Shown here one piece after another: positions 11,945 to 24,659 of a DNA stretch of 64,000 nt. The translations under genes were made by a program, and so were the position numbers. Every line of letters starts with the position of its first letter. Position 1 is the stretch's first letter. The notes beneath the pieces were generated by a model. It was not told the DNA's origin. It was given only the letters and a program-made list of their open reading frames with translations, and made no database searches. Source of the stretch: Trichopria drosophilae (Eukaryota > Arthropoda > Insecta > Hymenoptera > Diapriidae); contig CM059584.1 of the NCBI GenBank assembly GCA_030407085.1, forward strand, positions 429,501-493,500, written 5' to 3'.

Positions 11945-13439
11945 TTCAATTAAATCGCATGGACAAATCTTTGGACTTAAGATTAGAATAGAGGACAGCA
12001 GATATTTTCATTATAAAATAAAAGAATTATATATTCCTTCAAAATGGTAAAATTACCTAAAGTACTTCAACATTTAACATATAATTCTGAAATTCCTACA
12101 TATATAAACATCTAGTTTCTTCCGTCCAGTGAAATGTGTGGACAATTTTTCAACGTTTGCTGAACCAAATTCTTGCTACTAATGGTACTAAAGTGATGAT
12201 TCTTGAGCAGTCTATACAATATATCTCCCTTTACAGTGGCAATTCAATGTTTCTTGAATAAATGAACATCGTAATATCAGACTGAGACACTGATTCTGAC
12301 ACTGCGACTCCGGTACTGCTTCTAGAATTTATTCGTAAAATGTTTCACTATGAGCACTATTTAGGAAAGTTTTAAATGTCAGAGTGAAATTTTCTCTAAA
12401 TAAGTATTTCATATTTAGAAATAATTGTTTCATTATTATTTATACATAAATCTGATATTTTCATAACTGAATTAATGATTGCTTTAAACAAATATTTATT
12501 TTTATAAAAATTTGAAAAATATTAAACTTTCAAATGCCCACAAGTAGAGGTGGCTTTATCCTCCCGAATTGTAACCTCTGAAACTGCCCAATTCATATAG
12601 AGTATGATGAAATGTAATACCTCATACCAAATTCGATTATGTTATAAGGTGGGAAAGTTTAAATATAATTGTTGAAGTTGCGGTTTTTATAGATATGAAA
12701 ATGCAGTAATCTAAGTAGTAACAGTCCGCATCGTCGTTTATTTGTAACGAATTCACTGTTACTACTTACATTACATCATTTTCCGATATAAAATACACGA
12801 TTTTAACACCGATTTTTTTAAAATTTTTTAAGATTTTCAACGAATCTCGAGTGCAAAGAATATTGTGAAAATAATTTAAATAAATAAATCATAAATTTTG
12901 AAAATTCAAAATAGTGAATCCAAGATGGTTGACGGAGATATAAAAGTTTACTTTATGGTATTTATATATTTGGAATCGCTAAATCCTAATTTATATAATT
13001 TCGCCAATATAAAAAGCGATCCAACATCAGAAATCAAGAATTTCAATATTCAAAATTTCAAGCCATATTCATACAGGAGTGAGTATTTTTACCCCGTTTC
13101 ATCTTGAGAAAGAAACTTCAAATAAGTCGGTTAGTCATGTTGATCCGCCATTTTGAAATGTCGAAATTTGTAATTCTGATACGTAATCTGAATGGCAAAT
13201 TTCAGCTGATTTGCGTATAAAGTAAAATCTATGCCTCAAAAAGTTTAACAGGAGTCTAACCCACTAGTAGCGTGTAACATAATATTCACAATTATCGTAA
13301 AGACTACATCACAACATAACCTATGTTTGTTTAATAATTAGCGATATTATATATAGTACATTACTGTCTCATGACGTTTCAACATGACGCGCGCAAGAAC
13401 ATTGAAAAATATGTTATTTAACAATTTTATGCTTTGCAG
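11945..13439. other. AT-rich intergenic DNA with one dispersed repeat piece
   Basis: No exon is supported. A short stretch at about 13139-13200 (GATCCGCCATTTTGAA followed by a TCTGATACGTAATCTG-like block) resembles the 122-bp tandem repeat at 53.1-53.4 kb. Otherwise I see nothing here. Confidence 0.4.
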
Positions 13440-14150
13440 GTAAATACCGCTTTAACGAAGCAGAGCTTTATGTTGGTTACGTGGTTGGATATCGCCATAT
13501 ACATACGCGTGCATCAGAAATTCCAAACTTGCATTTTGGAAACCATATCTACAGAAAAATACTTATGTACAATTTTTTAAAGTAACTGTGGCTTTTGTTA
13601 TTACTGGCTTCGGAGGATCAGGAGTATTACAAACCTATGCTGTTACAACATTTCAACGAGAAAACCTTCAATATTGACAAATATGCAGCTACTGCCTATT
13701 TAGGCTTGGCACAATTGGGAGGATCTTTAATTTGTATCACTTACATTCATTTCGTAGGGAAACGTAAACTTTGTTTCACAAGTCTTAGTTTCAGTGCAGT
13801 ATTTTTTTTCTGCAGTTCCGTTTATCAATTCTTAAGCAATTATAATATTATCAAGAATGACTCATACGCACGGATTCCAACTACGTTGATAATTGCGAAT
13901 TCGTTTATTATGCAGGTAGGATCACGCTCACTTCCATGGATACTGATGGGCTACAAATCAGAAGCGTGGCGACCGGAATTTGTGCATCGATTGGATTTAT
14001 TTATGCTTTTACTTTGAAAAAATCTTTCCTGTACATGGTCGATAGTATTATTTAGGTGGAACGCCCTTATTTATTCCATTAGTTAATTTATTCGGAATGA
14101 TTTTGCTATTTTTACTGCCAGATACTGATGGAAATTGAAAAATATTTCAT
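13440..14150 (+). pseudogene. Tret1-like sugar transporter pseudogene, exon 3 remnant
   Basis: The remnant starts after a splice acceptor (TTTGCAG) in the same phase as exon 3 of the two neighbouring transporters and reads KYRFNEAEL, matching KGRFKEAEL. It then loses frame repeatedly. VAFVITGFGGSGVLQTYAV appears in one frame. NIDKYAATAYLGLAQLGG, FVGKRKLCF and GSRSLPWILMG appear in the next. IRSVATGICASIGFIYAF and KKSFLYMV follow after another shift. The LPDTDG block near 14115 runs into a stop where the paralogue has LPETEGRTLIEIEEHF. At least two frameshifts, several internal deletions and stops make it non-functional. Exons 1 and 2 were not found upstream. Confidence 0.85.
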
Positions 14151-15878
14151 ACAGACGTATAATTTCCCGAATTGTGCCAACAAAATTGCTACTTATACTT
14201 TATTCCTATAACTGTAAAATAGATTCGATGCGATTTAATTTGTAATTTGTAAGTCAACAATGTACTGCCAAAGGTGAATCTTAAGACTAGTCTGTACAAA
14301 CGTCACTGGACATGGTTGAAGAGGGGATTAGAATGATGGATGCGGGGGAAATAGAAGGACGTTTCAGTACGAGATGAGTTTTGACAAGTTTGACATCCAG
14401 AAGTGTTAATTCTTATAATTTTTATACGTTTTACATGTAGCGTTACGTAATAATGTATTTATATTTTCATTATTGAAACATTAAACGTCACGTTTTTATA
14501 ACATAGAAATGTATGCTGCGTAACTTCTATTGTAATAATGTGGTCGTTTAATGAGGATATTCTAAGAGAATATCGAAATTTTCAAGTTAAACGTTTTACA
14601 AGATAGTTCGGGTAGATTTAGCTATAGATTAAGCATTCTGTATTTATAAAAGGAATTCCAAAAAGGTTTTCAAACAGTGGAACTGAATGTGAACCGTATA
14701 TGTAAATACAGGCAAAGTGAGGCAGAATGCAGTTGCAAGATGATCATCGTATGCAATATACTAGGTAAGAGTTTGTATTTAATTTAGCATATCTTTAATT
14801 TAGCTTTATACTAATCCTAAAATTTGAGTAAAAGTTGAAAGCGTTTGAAGTATGTTTTTACGTTTGATAGAAGACCATAAATCATAACACATATACTGCA
14901 CATAATTGTGTTGAACAGCGTCTCTATGACAAATAATTGTTTTGTACCTTCACAACTATATGCATTTCAATGTAATGACGAACTTGTAGAACAATTCCAA
15001 ATTTGTTCAGATGTGAATATCCATTAATGAACAAAATGATTTATTATATCACCTTCCGGTTTTGCGAATTATATAAAGAAAAAGTGTTCGACCCTATAGA
15101 GATGAATTTATGAAGGAAATCGCAATGTATGATAAGAATAAACTTTATTTACTTGGATGTTTTTTTTAATACTTTAGCTTTAGATTGTATTTTACTGCTA
15201 AATGCCGAGATTTTTATCAGACATTCTGTTTCAGACATTTTGTTTTTTCGTACGTCGTCATGCACATTATGTATCAATTATATCTTACTACACTACAAGA
15301 TTCATTAGTTAGAATATCTCTTTTTAATTTGTATTCTTGCCGCAAAGCTTAATTTGCGCAGCTTAACCAAAAACACTTATTTGGTACCTTGAAGGATATT
15401 GATCTAATATCGGTAAATGAGTAGAGCTGCATTATAAGAAATTTTCGTCTGATTAATTCATACCAAGAATGGTTAATTTTAGCTCCTAGTTCTAATGTAT
15501 AGGATTGACGTTTTTTTTTTTTGAGGTCCAAAACATTTCATATAAAGTGAACACTAAAAATATCTTTGAAGCGAACATTTAAAAATTATTCTGAGATGAT
15601 CTTGCTCAACATTAGTAGTATCAGCAGTTAGTTATCAACAAATGCCAGATAAAAAAAAGTCTTTTTGGTAGACATTTTTTGCACTAAATGTGAAAAATAA
15701 ATGTCTCTTTTTATCAGTATAATGTGTTTAACAAGTTTTCGAGAGCAAATTTAAATGCTTAAGTTAAAATTCAAACGAAACAAAAAATTACAAATTAATA
15801 TAATGGATAAAAAATCAAAATAATAATATTCTTCGACGATCCATATTTAATCATTTTAAAAGAATTGTGAATTTTCAG
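14151..15878. other. Intergenic DNA upstream of the second transporter
   Basis: No homologous exon is visible. The 5' exon of the 15.9-20.7 kb transporter, which should carry its ATG, is expected here or further upstream but could not be recognised. An N-terminal exon of a few codons would be hard to see. Confidence 0.4.
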
Positions 15879-18800
15879 TAAACAAGAGGAACACTTTCCA
15901 TTCTCTCGAAAAGATTCAATAGAAACTGCTTCAATTTCCAAGACTAGAGAAGCAATACCACAATTTATTGCAGTTAGCGCAAAAAACTTGCTATTACTCG
16001 CTAATGGCACAACTTTAGGATTTCCAACCATACTCATCCCAACATTAGAAAAGGAAAATGCAGAAATTGCCGTTACTATTAATCAGTTAACATGGATAAG
16101 TTAGTTGACATAAAATATTTACTGTTATTAAGAAGGTTTTATATGCATCTTACAGGAGAATTAACTTTTTAAATCCTCTTGTTATTATACATTTTATGGA
16201 AAGATTAATTTATTACATATATTAGAAAGTTCACATATTTAAATTTGGTATATTTCATGTAAATAATAAAAAGGCAAGAACAAAGTAAGTAATGTGAATG
16301 CTTGCGACATGCAAAGAAAATATATGCAAGTGAAAAATTATGTAGAATCACTTTTGAGGTAAATCTTGATATAATAAATTAAAATACAATTTGTAATAAA
16401 TGTTTTCGCTTGAAGGAGATATTCTTTGAAAATGCAGTTTATACCCAGAAAAAAGAAATGTCTTCGTTTGAGTGACAAATGGTTTCCTTAGATTTGTTAG
16501 TTTTCTGACGATAATCGGGGACCTAGAATTCTTCATAATAATTACGAGGATAAATATTCGGAATATAAAGTAATTAACATTATTAAGAACTTGCATATGC
16601 GATTATGTCAATCGTCGTCAATGTACATAACATTTATGCACTTTTCGTACTATTTTTCATAATATTCTGATCACAGAAGAAATAGTAGGTAATAGTTTTA
16701 TAGCATTGATAAATAGCAAGATGCAATAAAGTTACTGCAATCTTCGATTCCAGCATCTTTTTGGAAATATTCAGCAACATTATTCTGGAAGCTAACATAA
16801 CCTATTCTGTTCATAGTTTCAAAAGTTTGAATATTTTAACACTCATTTGTTCTGTATTTACGAAATATGTAAACAGATTAAATTAAAGAACAACGTAACT
16901 ATCCGACGTAAACAATTTAATAAATAAACTAAATAATGCCATTGAAAAGGACCAACAGTAGACCAGTATTAACCAAAAATTGGAGTAATTTATTTATTTA
17001 TAAGTTTGTTACAAAACAATGTGTAAAAACGCGTTTTTTATAGAAAAAAATGGTTTTCTCTAAAATAGTGTTGGCTCAGATGTATTCTTTATACAGTTTG
17101 ATAGCACATATATTTTAATTAGAATTTTTTGCACTACAGTTAACCTTTTAACGCCTAATTATACAAATTTTATTATGAAGCTTGAGAATATATTTTCACA
17201 TTTAAACTCTACGACAGAAATTTGGCACTAGTCATATTTCTTATTGACCAAGATCCGTTGTTTGAAGATGTAACAAATTTTCAAATATTAAATTAAAAAT
17301 TTTTGTTGTTAAAAGCATGGCATTTATTATTTTGTTTAAACCGTGTTTGAAGTCGCTGATTTCGAATCTGAGATCTGTGTTTGAAAATAAAAAATGGACG
17401 TTCGAATATGGCGAATAAAAATGTTTAAAGTTGATGCCGGTTGACGCTGGTGACATTAGATTCACAGATGTGAATATTTAAAAATATTATTGTTAATTGA
17501 TATATTAATAGATATAAGATAAAAATTCACTTTTATTCCAAACTTTAAGTAACGTCCGGTGCGGTCACAATACGTTTAAAACAATATAAATTTAAAATTT
17601 TAACGTTTTCGGTCCAGTACAGTGGTTCCATCTTCAGAAATGCATTTAAGAATATTTAGATTTTAAAACATTCAACCTTCTAAACAGCTATATTTTGCAC
17701 TCGTTGTTATAAGTTAGTGTAACGTAATAAATGTTTGCATAGGGACATATTTAGTGATTTTTTAAATTCATTTCTGAAGATGGTACCACTGCAGGACCGA
17801 AACCTTTATAATTTTGAAAATATAAATTTGGTATCACATAGAACAAAGCACAGAGTATTAGTACACTTAGTTAGTATCGCTTTTTTATTTCTTTAGCAAA
17901 TTTCACAAAGCTACCTTTGTAAATATTTATGATACTACGAAGTTTTGTATAAAATTGGATACCAGGCAAAGATCACAAAAATTCAAATAAGAAAAAATTC
18001 ATGCTGTCATTCTCAAAAAGACACATAACAATTACATTCTTTCTCAAGGTGATCAATAAGAAAGAAATTAATTAGAAAGTTTGAATGATTAATCATTTTT
18101 CAATCATAATATAAAAAAATTAAAAAATGGAAATAATGGAAATCTTGGATGCGTTTGTAATTTTTACACTTTATCAAAATCACTATTATCAAACAAAAAT
18201 TACATAATTTACTTATCAAGAATTTATGAAAAAGTGTATTTTATAATTTCTCAGAACAATTCCTCGTTATTTTCAAATTACATGCTGCACTCCTTATTAG
18301 GTATATTTATACTTGATTCCAATCATCGTATAATGACGTGTAATTTGGAAAATTTATAAATTGATTAAATATCCTATTATGCTGTGATTTATGAATGTCG
18401 CTAAAAATAAATTACTGAAACATCTTACGCTTTTCACATCCGGGATTAGACATTGACTAGGATTAAAGGATCTATAGTAGTTTTCATAAAATACGTTTAA
18501 ATATTTTGAAAAAATAATAAATAATTTTATTAAACATTTATAAAATTATTTGTTTATATAAATGACATGGCATTTTAGGATTACAAAATATGTTTATTTA
18601 CTTCTACTTTTTTTTCCTTTAGTCGATGTTAATTATTGTTGATGTAAGTTTTACGAGATCCAGGAAAGTACATAAACGAGTTTATCACTGAATGATTGTG
18701 ATAGTTACTGGTATCGTTTAATATCTACTTTTAACATTTTTAAAATAAAATAACGTATTTTCTGTGGGTGATTCATATTGGACCAGAAACATGTCTATAT

Positions 18801-20733
18801 TTTTTTTCTAAATTACTTGGCGCGAAAATTTACTTTTTACGGAATGAAAATTCAGCCACTCTACAATGTTCACTTCGTATAGTCTTGTTCTCGTCGTCGA
18901 GACCAAGAACGAGAGCGAGACTGTTTTGTTCAAGGTGACGAAGAAACCGATCATATTTTGGATTATTGGCACAATACTAAAAAAATTAATAATATACAAA
19001 GATATAAACAAAAACATAAAAACAAAAAAGGCTCTTTTAATTGCGTTGACCTATTCGAAATGATAAATGACATTATATTATAAATAACCGATATAGATAA
19101 CGAATTATAAATAACATTAACTTAATTTTAGTTGAGAAAGAATGTATAATTCATTTATAGGAGACTCGAGATTCAATTTAAAGCCGAGGCATTGACTGAG
19201 ATCGATACGAAAGAAAGCGACCAAAACATTAATAAATAGACTCATACTTTTTGTCCTAATTTTCATTCAAGATATATTTTATATCCTAAGAAGTCATGTT
19301 AAATGATCGTTAGTTAATGATATTATCTCATATTTGTGCAGGCAGCATCAACCTATTTCTTGTTCCCGTCGGTGCTGCGCTGAGTGGTCCAATATCTCAA
19401 TATTTTGGAAGGAAAGCACTGATGTTGCTAGCAGTCTTTCCGTTCATCGCTTCTTGGATAATGATCTATTATGCTAATACATACAACGTGCTTCTATTTG
19501 CACTTGGTTTAACTGGATTTATAGGAGGTTTATTGCAAGCTCCAGTACTCACTTATGTTTCAGAAGTGACGCAATCGCATCTACGCGGATTTTTGTCCGC
19601 ATCATCAGCGATGGCTGTAATTGGTGGCATTTTCACGCAAATGTTTATTGGCAGTTTAATTTCTTGGAGAACTCTGGCGCTCGTAAATCTTACCTTCCCT
19701 ATTATCAGCTTCGTCGCTTTGTGCATCGTCCCTGAAAGTCCACAATGGCTTGCAAGTATGCACGAATAGCAACTAATTTTTTTACTTATTAATCTTTAAC
19801 CTTACATGTTGACAAAGTATTTTGAAATTCGCAGGTAAAGGTCGATTCAAAGAAGCTGAGTTATCGCTTTGCTGGTTGAGAGGATGGGTGCAACCAGAAC
19901 ATGTAAAGGATGAATTCATTATAATTCGATCATCAGTACAAACTCCAGTTACGACGCAAACCGAGAACGCTGTGCAGTCATTTTGGAAACCTTATTTAGA
20001 AAGGACTTTTTATTATCCTTTTTTAATGATTAATATAACATTTGTAGCAGCGACTTTTGGAGGAACGGAAGTTCTGCAAACTTTCGCAGTGGTCATATTT
20101 GATCGCTTGAAAGCTCCCATAGAAAAGTATACAGCGGCTGCTTTTTTTGGTTCAGCGCAAATGGTAGGAACGATTTTCTGTGTTGCCAGTATTCATTTCT
20201 TAGGAAAACGAAGGCTATCTTTTATAGCATTAAGCGGGAGTGGTACATGTCTACTTTTAGCAGCAATTTATGGATTTCTCGTGGATTCAATTAGTATTAA
20301 TACATCAAGTTACACGTGGTTCCCCACAACTTTGATTATCATAGCGTCATTTTGTATGCATTTGGGAGTCCGGACTTTGCCTTGGATCATTCTGGCAGAA
20401 ATATTTCCAATAAAGGTCAGAAGTATAGCAACCGGAGTGTCGGGGTCGTTAGCTTCAATTTATGCTTCGATAGCAAATAAAATTTTTCTGTATATGGTAA
20501 ACGGTATAACACTCGCCGGCACATTTTTGGTCTTTGCAACAATCACTTTCTTCTGCTTACTTGCACTCTATTTTACATTACCAGAAACTGAGGGCAGAAC
20601 TCTAATTGAAATCGAAGAACACTTTAAAGGAGTGCGAAATTTGAAGAAGAGACCAAAAAACAATAAAGTAGCGGTGCGAGAGAAAGGGGCTGCTTCGAAT
20701 GCCATGTCGATAGAAGATGAAGGTGTAATGTAA
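15879..20733 (+). CDS. Tret1-like facilitated trehalose/sugar transporter, intact reading frame
   Basis: Exons: 15879-16099, 19342-19755 and 19835-20733 (TAA at 20731-20733). Introns are 3,242 and 79 bp, both GT..AG, and the splices restore TWISSIN and WLASKGRF. The joined frame gives 510 residues, close to a full MFS transporter (about 450-520). Marks of the Tret1/GLUT family: QYFGRK after helix 2, SHLRGFLSA in helix 4, PESPQWLASKGRF at the end of helix 6, LPWIILAEIFPIKVRSIATG near helix 10 and LPETEGRTLIEIEEHF before a lysine-rich cytoplasmic tail. It would carry trehalose or another sugar across the plasma membrane by facilitated diffusion; substrate is by family only. Exon 1 begins behind an acceptor (ATTTTCAG), has an in-frame TGA just upstream (15868-15870) and has no ATG of its own, so a 5' exon is missing from this annotation. 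It is the only undisrupted copy of three. Confidence 0.88.
16100..19341 (+). other. Long first mapped intron of the transporter
   Basis: The intron starts GTTAGT at 16100 and ends TGTGCAG at 19341. It is AT-rich and, apart from the inverted repeat at 17585-17828, holds nothing I can recognise. The overlapping ORFs on both strands at 18808-19063 have no domain and probably occur by chance. Confidence 0.6.
17585..17828. repeat. Inverted repeat inside the transporter's first large intron
   Basis: The left arm 17585-17648 and right arm 17764-17828 are reverse complements over about 64 bases (core TTCGGTCC..CATCTTCAG on the left, CTGAAGATGG..GGACCGAAA on the right). About 115 bases separate them. 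A related core stands alone at 22608-22639. It looks like the ends of a small foldback or terminal-repeat element. Confidence 0.6.
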
Positions 20734-20828
20734 TTTCACTAGTATACATTTTATCAAACGAGTAGCACAAATTTCTTATAATAGATATAACATTTTGTAC
20801 ATGCGAATTTAATTTATTGGCGTTCAAA

Positions 20829-21354
20829 AAATATAGGTTATTGTGAGAAGATAACTATTGTGATATCAAATATACAAAGTAGTAACTATGTCGATCAGAA
20901 TACTTGTGTAGTTGGTACTTACTACTTTTGCTAACTTAAAACGTAGGTCAATATATGGTCCTCGTGACGACTTATTATATCCATTTTTCTACAAAGGGAA
21001 TTGGGATTTTATTTTACTTCTTTTCAAATTACAGCGAACGGTACATCTATTTGACACAACCATATAAATAGTGATGCCAACTATGAGTAAAGCTGGATTG
21101 TATTTTACTATATACTATAGTTGCCACAACTATTTATTCAGTTATTGTAATTACATTGTATTATGTACAATATCGACGAATAGAATTAATAATTCGTAAA
21201 TTAAAGTAGTAATAAATAAACATGAATGAATGAATAATGAACAAAAAGTGAAAAAAGTCATAGATTCTAACATTTACAAAATCATTATTGTATGTTTTTT
21301 ACGAATCGTATTTTATTTACCAAAAATTCATGGCACTGTTCATTATTTACAGAT
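20829..21354. repeat. Direct repeat family, copy 1
   Basis: This starts about 95 bases after the transporter stop codon, so it may fall in the 3' UTR. It matches 23203-23776 in the same orientation along its length (for example GTCGATCAGAATACTTGTGT, AAAGCTGGATTGTA, AGAATTAATAATTCGTAAAT). An internal hairpin pairs the CATATAAATAGT block with the ACTATTTATTCAG block near 21060-21140. It has the character of a MITE. Confidence 0.7.
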
Positions 21355-21372
21355 CTCATGGTCTTTTTCCGT

Positions 21373-21478
21373 GTGCAACATCTACGAATAGAATTAATAA
21401 TTCGTAAATTAAACTAGTAGTAAATAAATAGTAATGAATGAATAATGAATAAATAGTGGAAAAAAGTTATATATTCCA
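21373..21478. repeat. Direct repeat family, partial copy
   Basis: About 105 bases repeat the AGAATTAATAATTCGTAAAT..ATGAATGAATAATGA..GTGGAAAAAAGT part of the family. This piece is more like copy 2 (AAACTAGTAG, GTGGAAAAAAGT) than the adjacent copy 1, which argues against simple local slippage. Confidence 0.6.
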
Positions 21479-23202
21479 TTGTAAGAGTTATTGCTGTCCA
21501 CTACCGTGGAAAAGAATGGATAATCTTGTATCTTAGGTTAGGTCACAGTATCGATTATAAAATACCTGTATAATGATCCGCAGGATGACGATTTGCATAA
21601 GTCATTATAGTGTTACTACGCAGTATCAGTTAACGCCGTTATTTCTGTAACAATTAGTGATGTATATGTTTCGTAACTGCATCAATCTCTAGAAATTTAT
21701 TCGACTAACTGTGCAGCTTATCGTCGGTAGACGTTATCGTTTATTGCTAAATAATCATCTTGTTTAAAAATATAGTTCCGAAAATTAACATACCTGACAT
21801 AGGAAAAACGATTTTCGTATAGTTTTATGCAATAATCTGCCCAATAATTTGCGTAGTTTGTAATGTCATTTTGTTATTATTTGTGGATTTCCTCTACCTC
21901 TTTCATTGAATATTTTGAAACCCATGATTTTATTACTATAAATAAGGAATCTTTATTATAATTTTTCTGATTGATCGCAATATCTATAGCGATCTCTATG
22001 AGAATTAAAGGGAATGTAATAAGACTGAAAGCGGAAAACTGTAATAAATAGCAGACAATTGGTTCAGCAGAAGTAAGTGAATACACATTCCTGATTCGTT
22101 CAAGGATGATATGACTACAACGTGCTCATATTCATTTAATAACATTACGATACTCATAGCATATACATTTAAAACAAACATGTCAACAAATTTTATATAA
22201 TTAAAATATCTTGAGAATTGATAAACACTACTGTCAGGTTATAATATGTTAATTAGTGACATTTATATTTATTGTAAATATTTAGTACGTTAACTGTTAA
22301 TGAACGTTTCTTGCGGCGGAATGATGAAAATTTATAAGTACGTATTACACATCTACAAAATGTTTGTTACTTAAAATATAAATGAATTCCAATAGGTCTA
22401 AGAACATTAGCGTCAAGCGTTATTATAAATGTTACGAATTCGATTTCGTTTTTTAGTAAACTGCAAAGTTCAAAAGTTGATAAAATGAGTAAAAAAAATA
22501 ATGTTGAAAAGAATTAATTTAAGAATTTTTCATAGAATGAAAATTCTAATGAATCTTTTCTTGGTGAAGTCGGTCCCTCAAATAAAACAATTTAAATTTT
22601 AAAAAAACGTTTCGGCAACCTGATGTGTGCCCTCTTCAGTTTATTTTTTACAATTCTAAAACAGGTATAACATAATTCATTTTTAAAAAACATAATGATA
22701 ATACTTACAAATTTTGCAACAGTCAAAAATAAAAGTTACTCACATGGTTGTAAAGAAATAGAAACTAAAATCACGCGATGAAACATTAACATGTCAAAGT
22801 AGTGTTGGTGAGTGCAGTATGAATTTTGACAGCATCTATCAATACAATTATGATGACTTTAAATCTACTGATGGATAAAAGTATGATAACACATTGAAAA
22901 AAAAAACTACCAAAAAAACTTACTGATAGAAGTGGAAAGGCCGATCTTAAGGTCATTTCCCGTCGCTGAAGTCAATTGACGTTTTTCCATTTTCACTAAC
23001 ACTTTACATGAAATGACATTTGATGAAAATGGCTCGTGCATTTCAAACATATATCGCGGAATTCATATGTCAAAAGTAACTAATACCGATTTATGTATAT
23101 ATAAAGTGTGTGTATCCCCCTCTCTTAACTTGTTGAAAAGAATTGTTGTAGATTGTAAAATAATACAGCATAAAAATGTATACCTGATCGTCCTACGCAA
23201 AC
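21479..23202. other. AT-rich DNA between the two long direct-repeat copies
   Basis: No exon is supported. It contains the single CTGAAGA..GAAAC motif listed at 22608-22639. Confidence 0.45.
22608..22639 (-). repeat. Isolated CTGAAGA..GAAAC repeat motif
   Basis: On the minus strand CTGAAGA is followed after 19 bases by GAAACG, with GGC..GCC able to pair between them. The same arrangement (18 or 20 bases; GGU..ACC on the right arm) occurs in both arms of the inverted repeat at 17585-17828. It is flanked by T/A-rich runs, as is that repeat. A family relation is likely; its function is unknown. Confidence 0.4.
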
Positions 23203-23776
23203 AAATATAGATTATTATGAGAAGATAACTAGAATGTGATATCAAATATAGAAAATAGTAACTGTGTCGATCAGAATACTTGTGTAGTTGCTACTTACTA
23301 CTTTTGCTAATTTAAAACACAGGTCAATAGTCGTCCTCGTTACGGCTTATTCTCCCTATTTTTATATAGACGGAATTATCTGTTTATTATTATATATTAT
23401 ATTGCGCATTTGATAGAATTGGGATGTTATTTTACTTCTTTTCAAATTTCAGCCAACCAAACAAATAGTTGACACAACCATATAAATAGTTATGTCAACT
23501 ATGAGTAAAGCTGGATTGTAATTTACTATATACTATAGTTACCACAACTATTTATTCAGTTGTTGTAATTACATAGTACTATGTACAATATCTACAAATC
23601 GAATTAATAATTCGTAAATTAAACTAGTAGGTAATAAATAAACAGTTATGAATGAATAATGAAAAAATAGTGGAAAAAAGTCATATATTATAACAATTAC
23701 AAAATCATTACTGAATGATTTTTACGAATCGTATTTTATGTACAAAAAATTCATGAAACTGTTCATTATTTACAGA
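23203..23776. repeat. Direct repeat family, copy 2
   Basis: Same orientation and order as copy 1 at 20829-21354. It has about 80 extra AT-rich bases near 23360-23430. The start (ATTATGAGAAGATAACTA) and the end (GTTCATTATTTACAGAT) correspond to those of copy 1. Confidence 0.7.
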
Positions 23777-24659
23777 TTGGTATCGAATTCTTTTACGCAT
23801 CCGACATTTTTTGGTTCGTTTTCTTTTAACCGGTTCTTGAATGCTATTTTCCTTTATTTTAAATGCAGTTTCTGCTTCATAATATAACTAACCCTCAAAA
23901 CTGGAATCGACACTGTAGATATTCTTAATGGGGATACAATGTTAACTTGGCTGCAAAATGGTAGCTTTTAAGGAATTTGTAAAAAAAGGGTCACCTTTAT
24001 TTTCAGTATTGTTACTAAATAATCTAGATATCGTTTATTCTGTGTAAATAATACATCATTTGGCAATTTGATTATTAAGTATTGAGATATATTTTTGGTC
24101 CATTTAAAATAATTTCTAAGCTTGATCCATTTTTACGTAAGGATTCGCAGAAAATAAAAAAAATAGGTGCTCGCCGGTCCAACATGCCTGTGCTAGGGTT
24201 AAAAAATAATACCTATTAGTAAAAATTGGTCTATAATATGATAAAATAATGACAATGATAATATAAAATAAAAAATAATACAACAATAAAACTACATAAA
24301 AATAAATATTCAACAACAAAATTTTAAAAATTAAAAAAAAATAAAAGGATAAGTAAAAAAAGATTTGAAAAAATGGAAAAAGAATAAAAAATATTAAACA
24401 TATTTAAAAAATTACAAACAAATAATACACACAGTTCGACCAGTCAACCTACTCGTGGTGAGTATCGGGAATCGCTGATGCTCGCGATTTCATTATTAGA
24501 ATCAAATACAAGAATTTAGAATAGCGTACAAGAAATCTTAAATAACTATACTGCCGATTGAAAGCCGGAGTATTAGGAAATTAGTGTTTCAACAAAACTC
24601 ACCACTGAACTGAATTGTAGGAGTTTAACATAAATATACGATTTGATCTTGAATGATTG

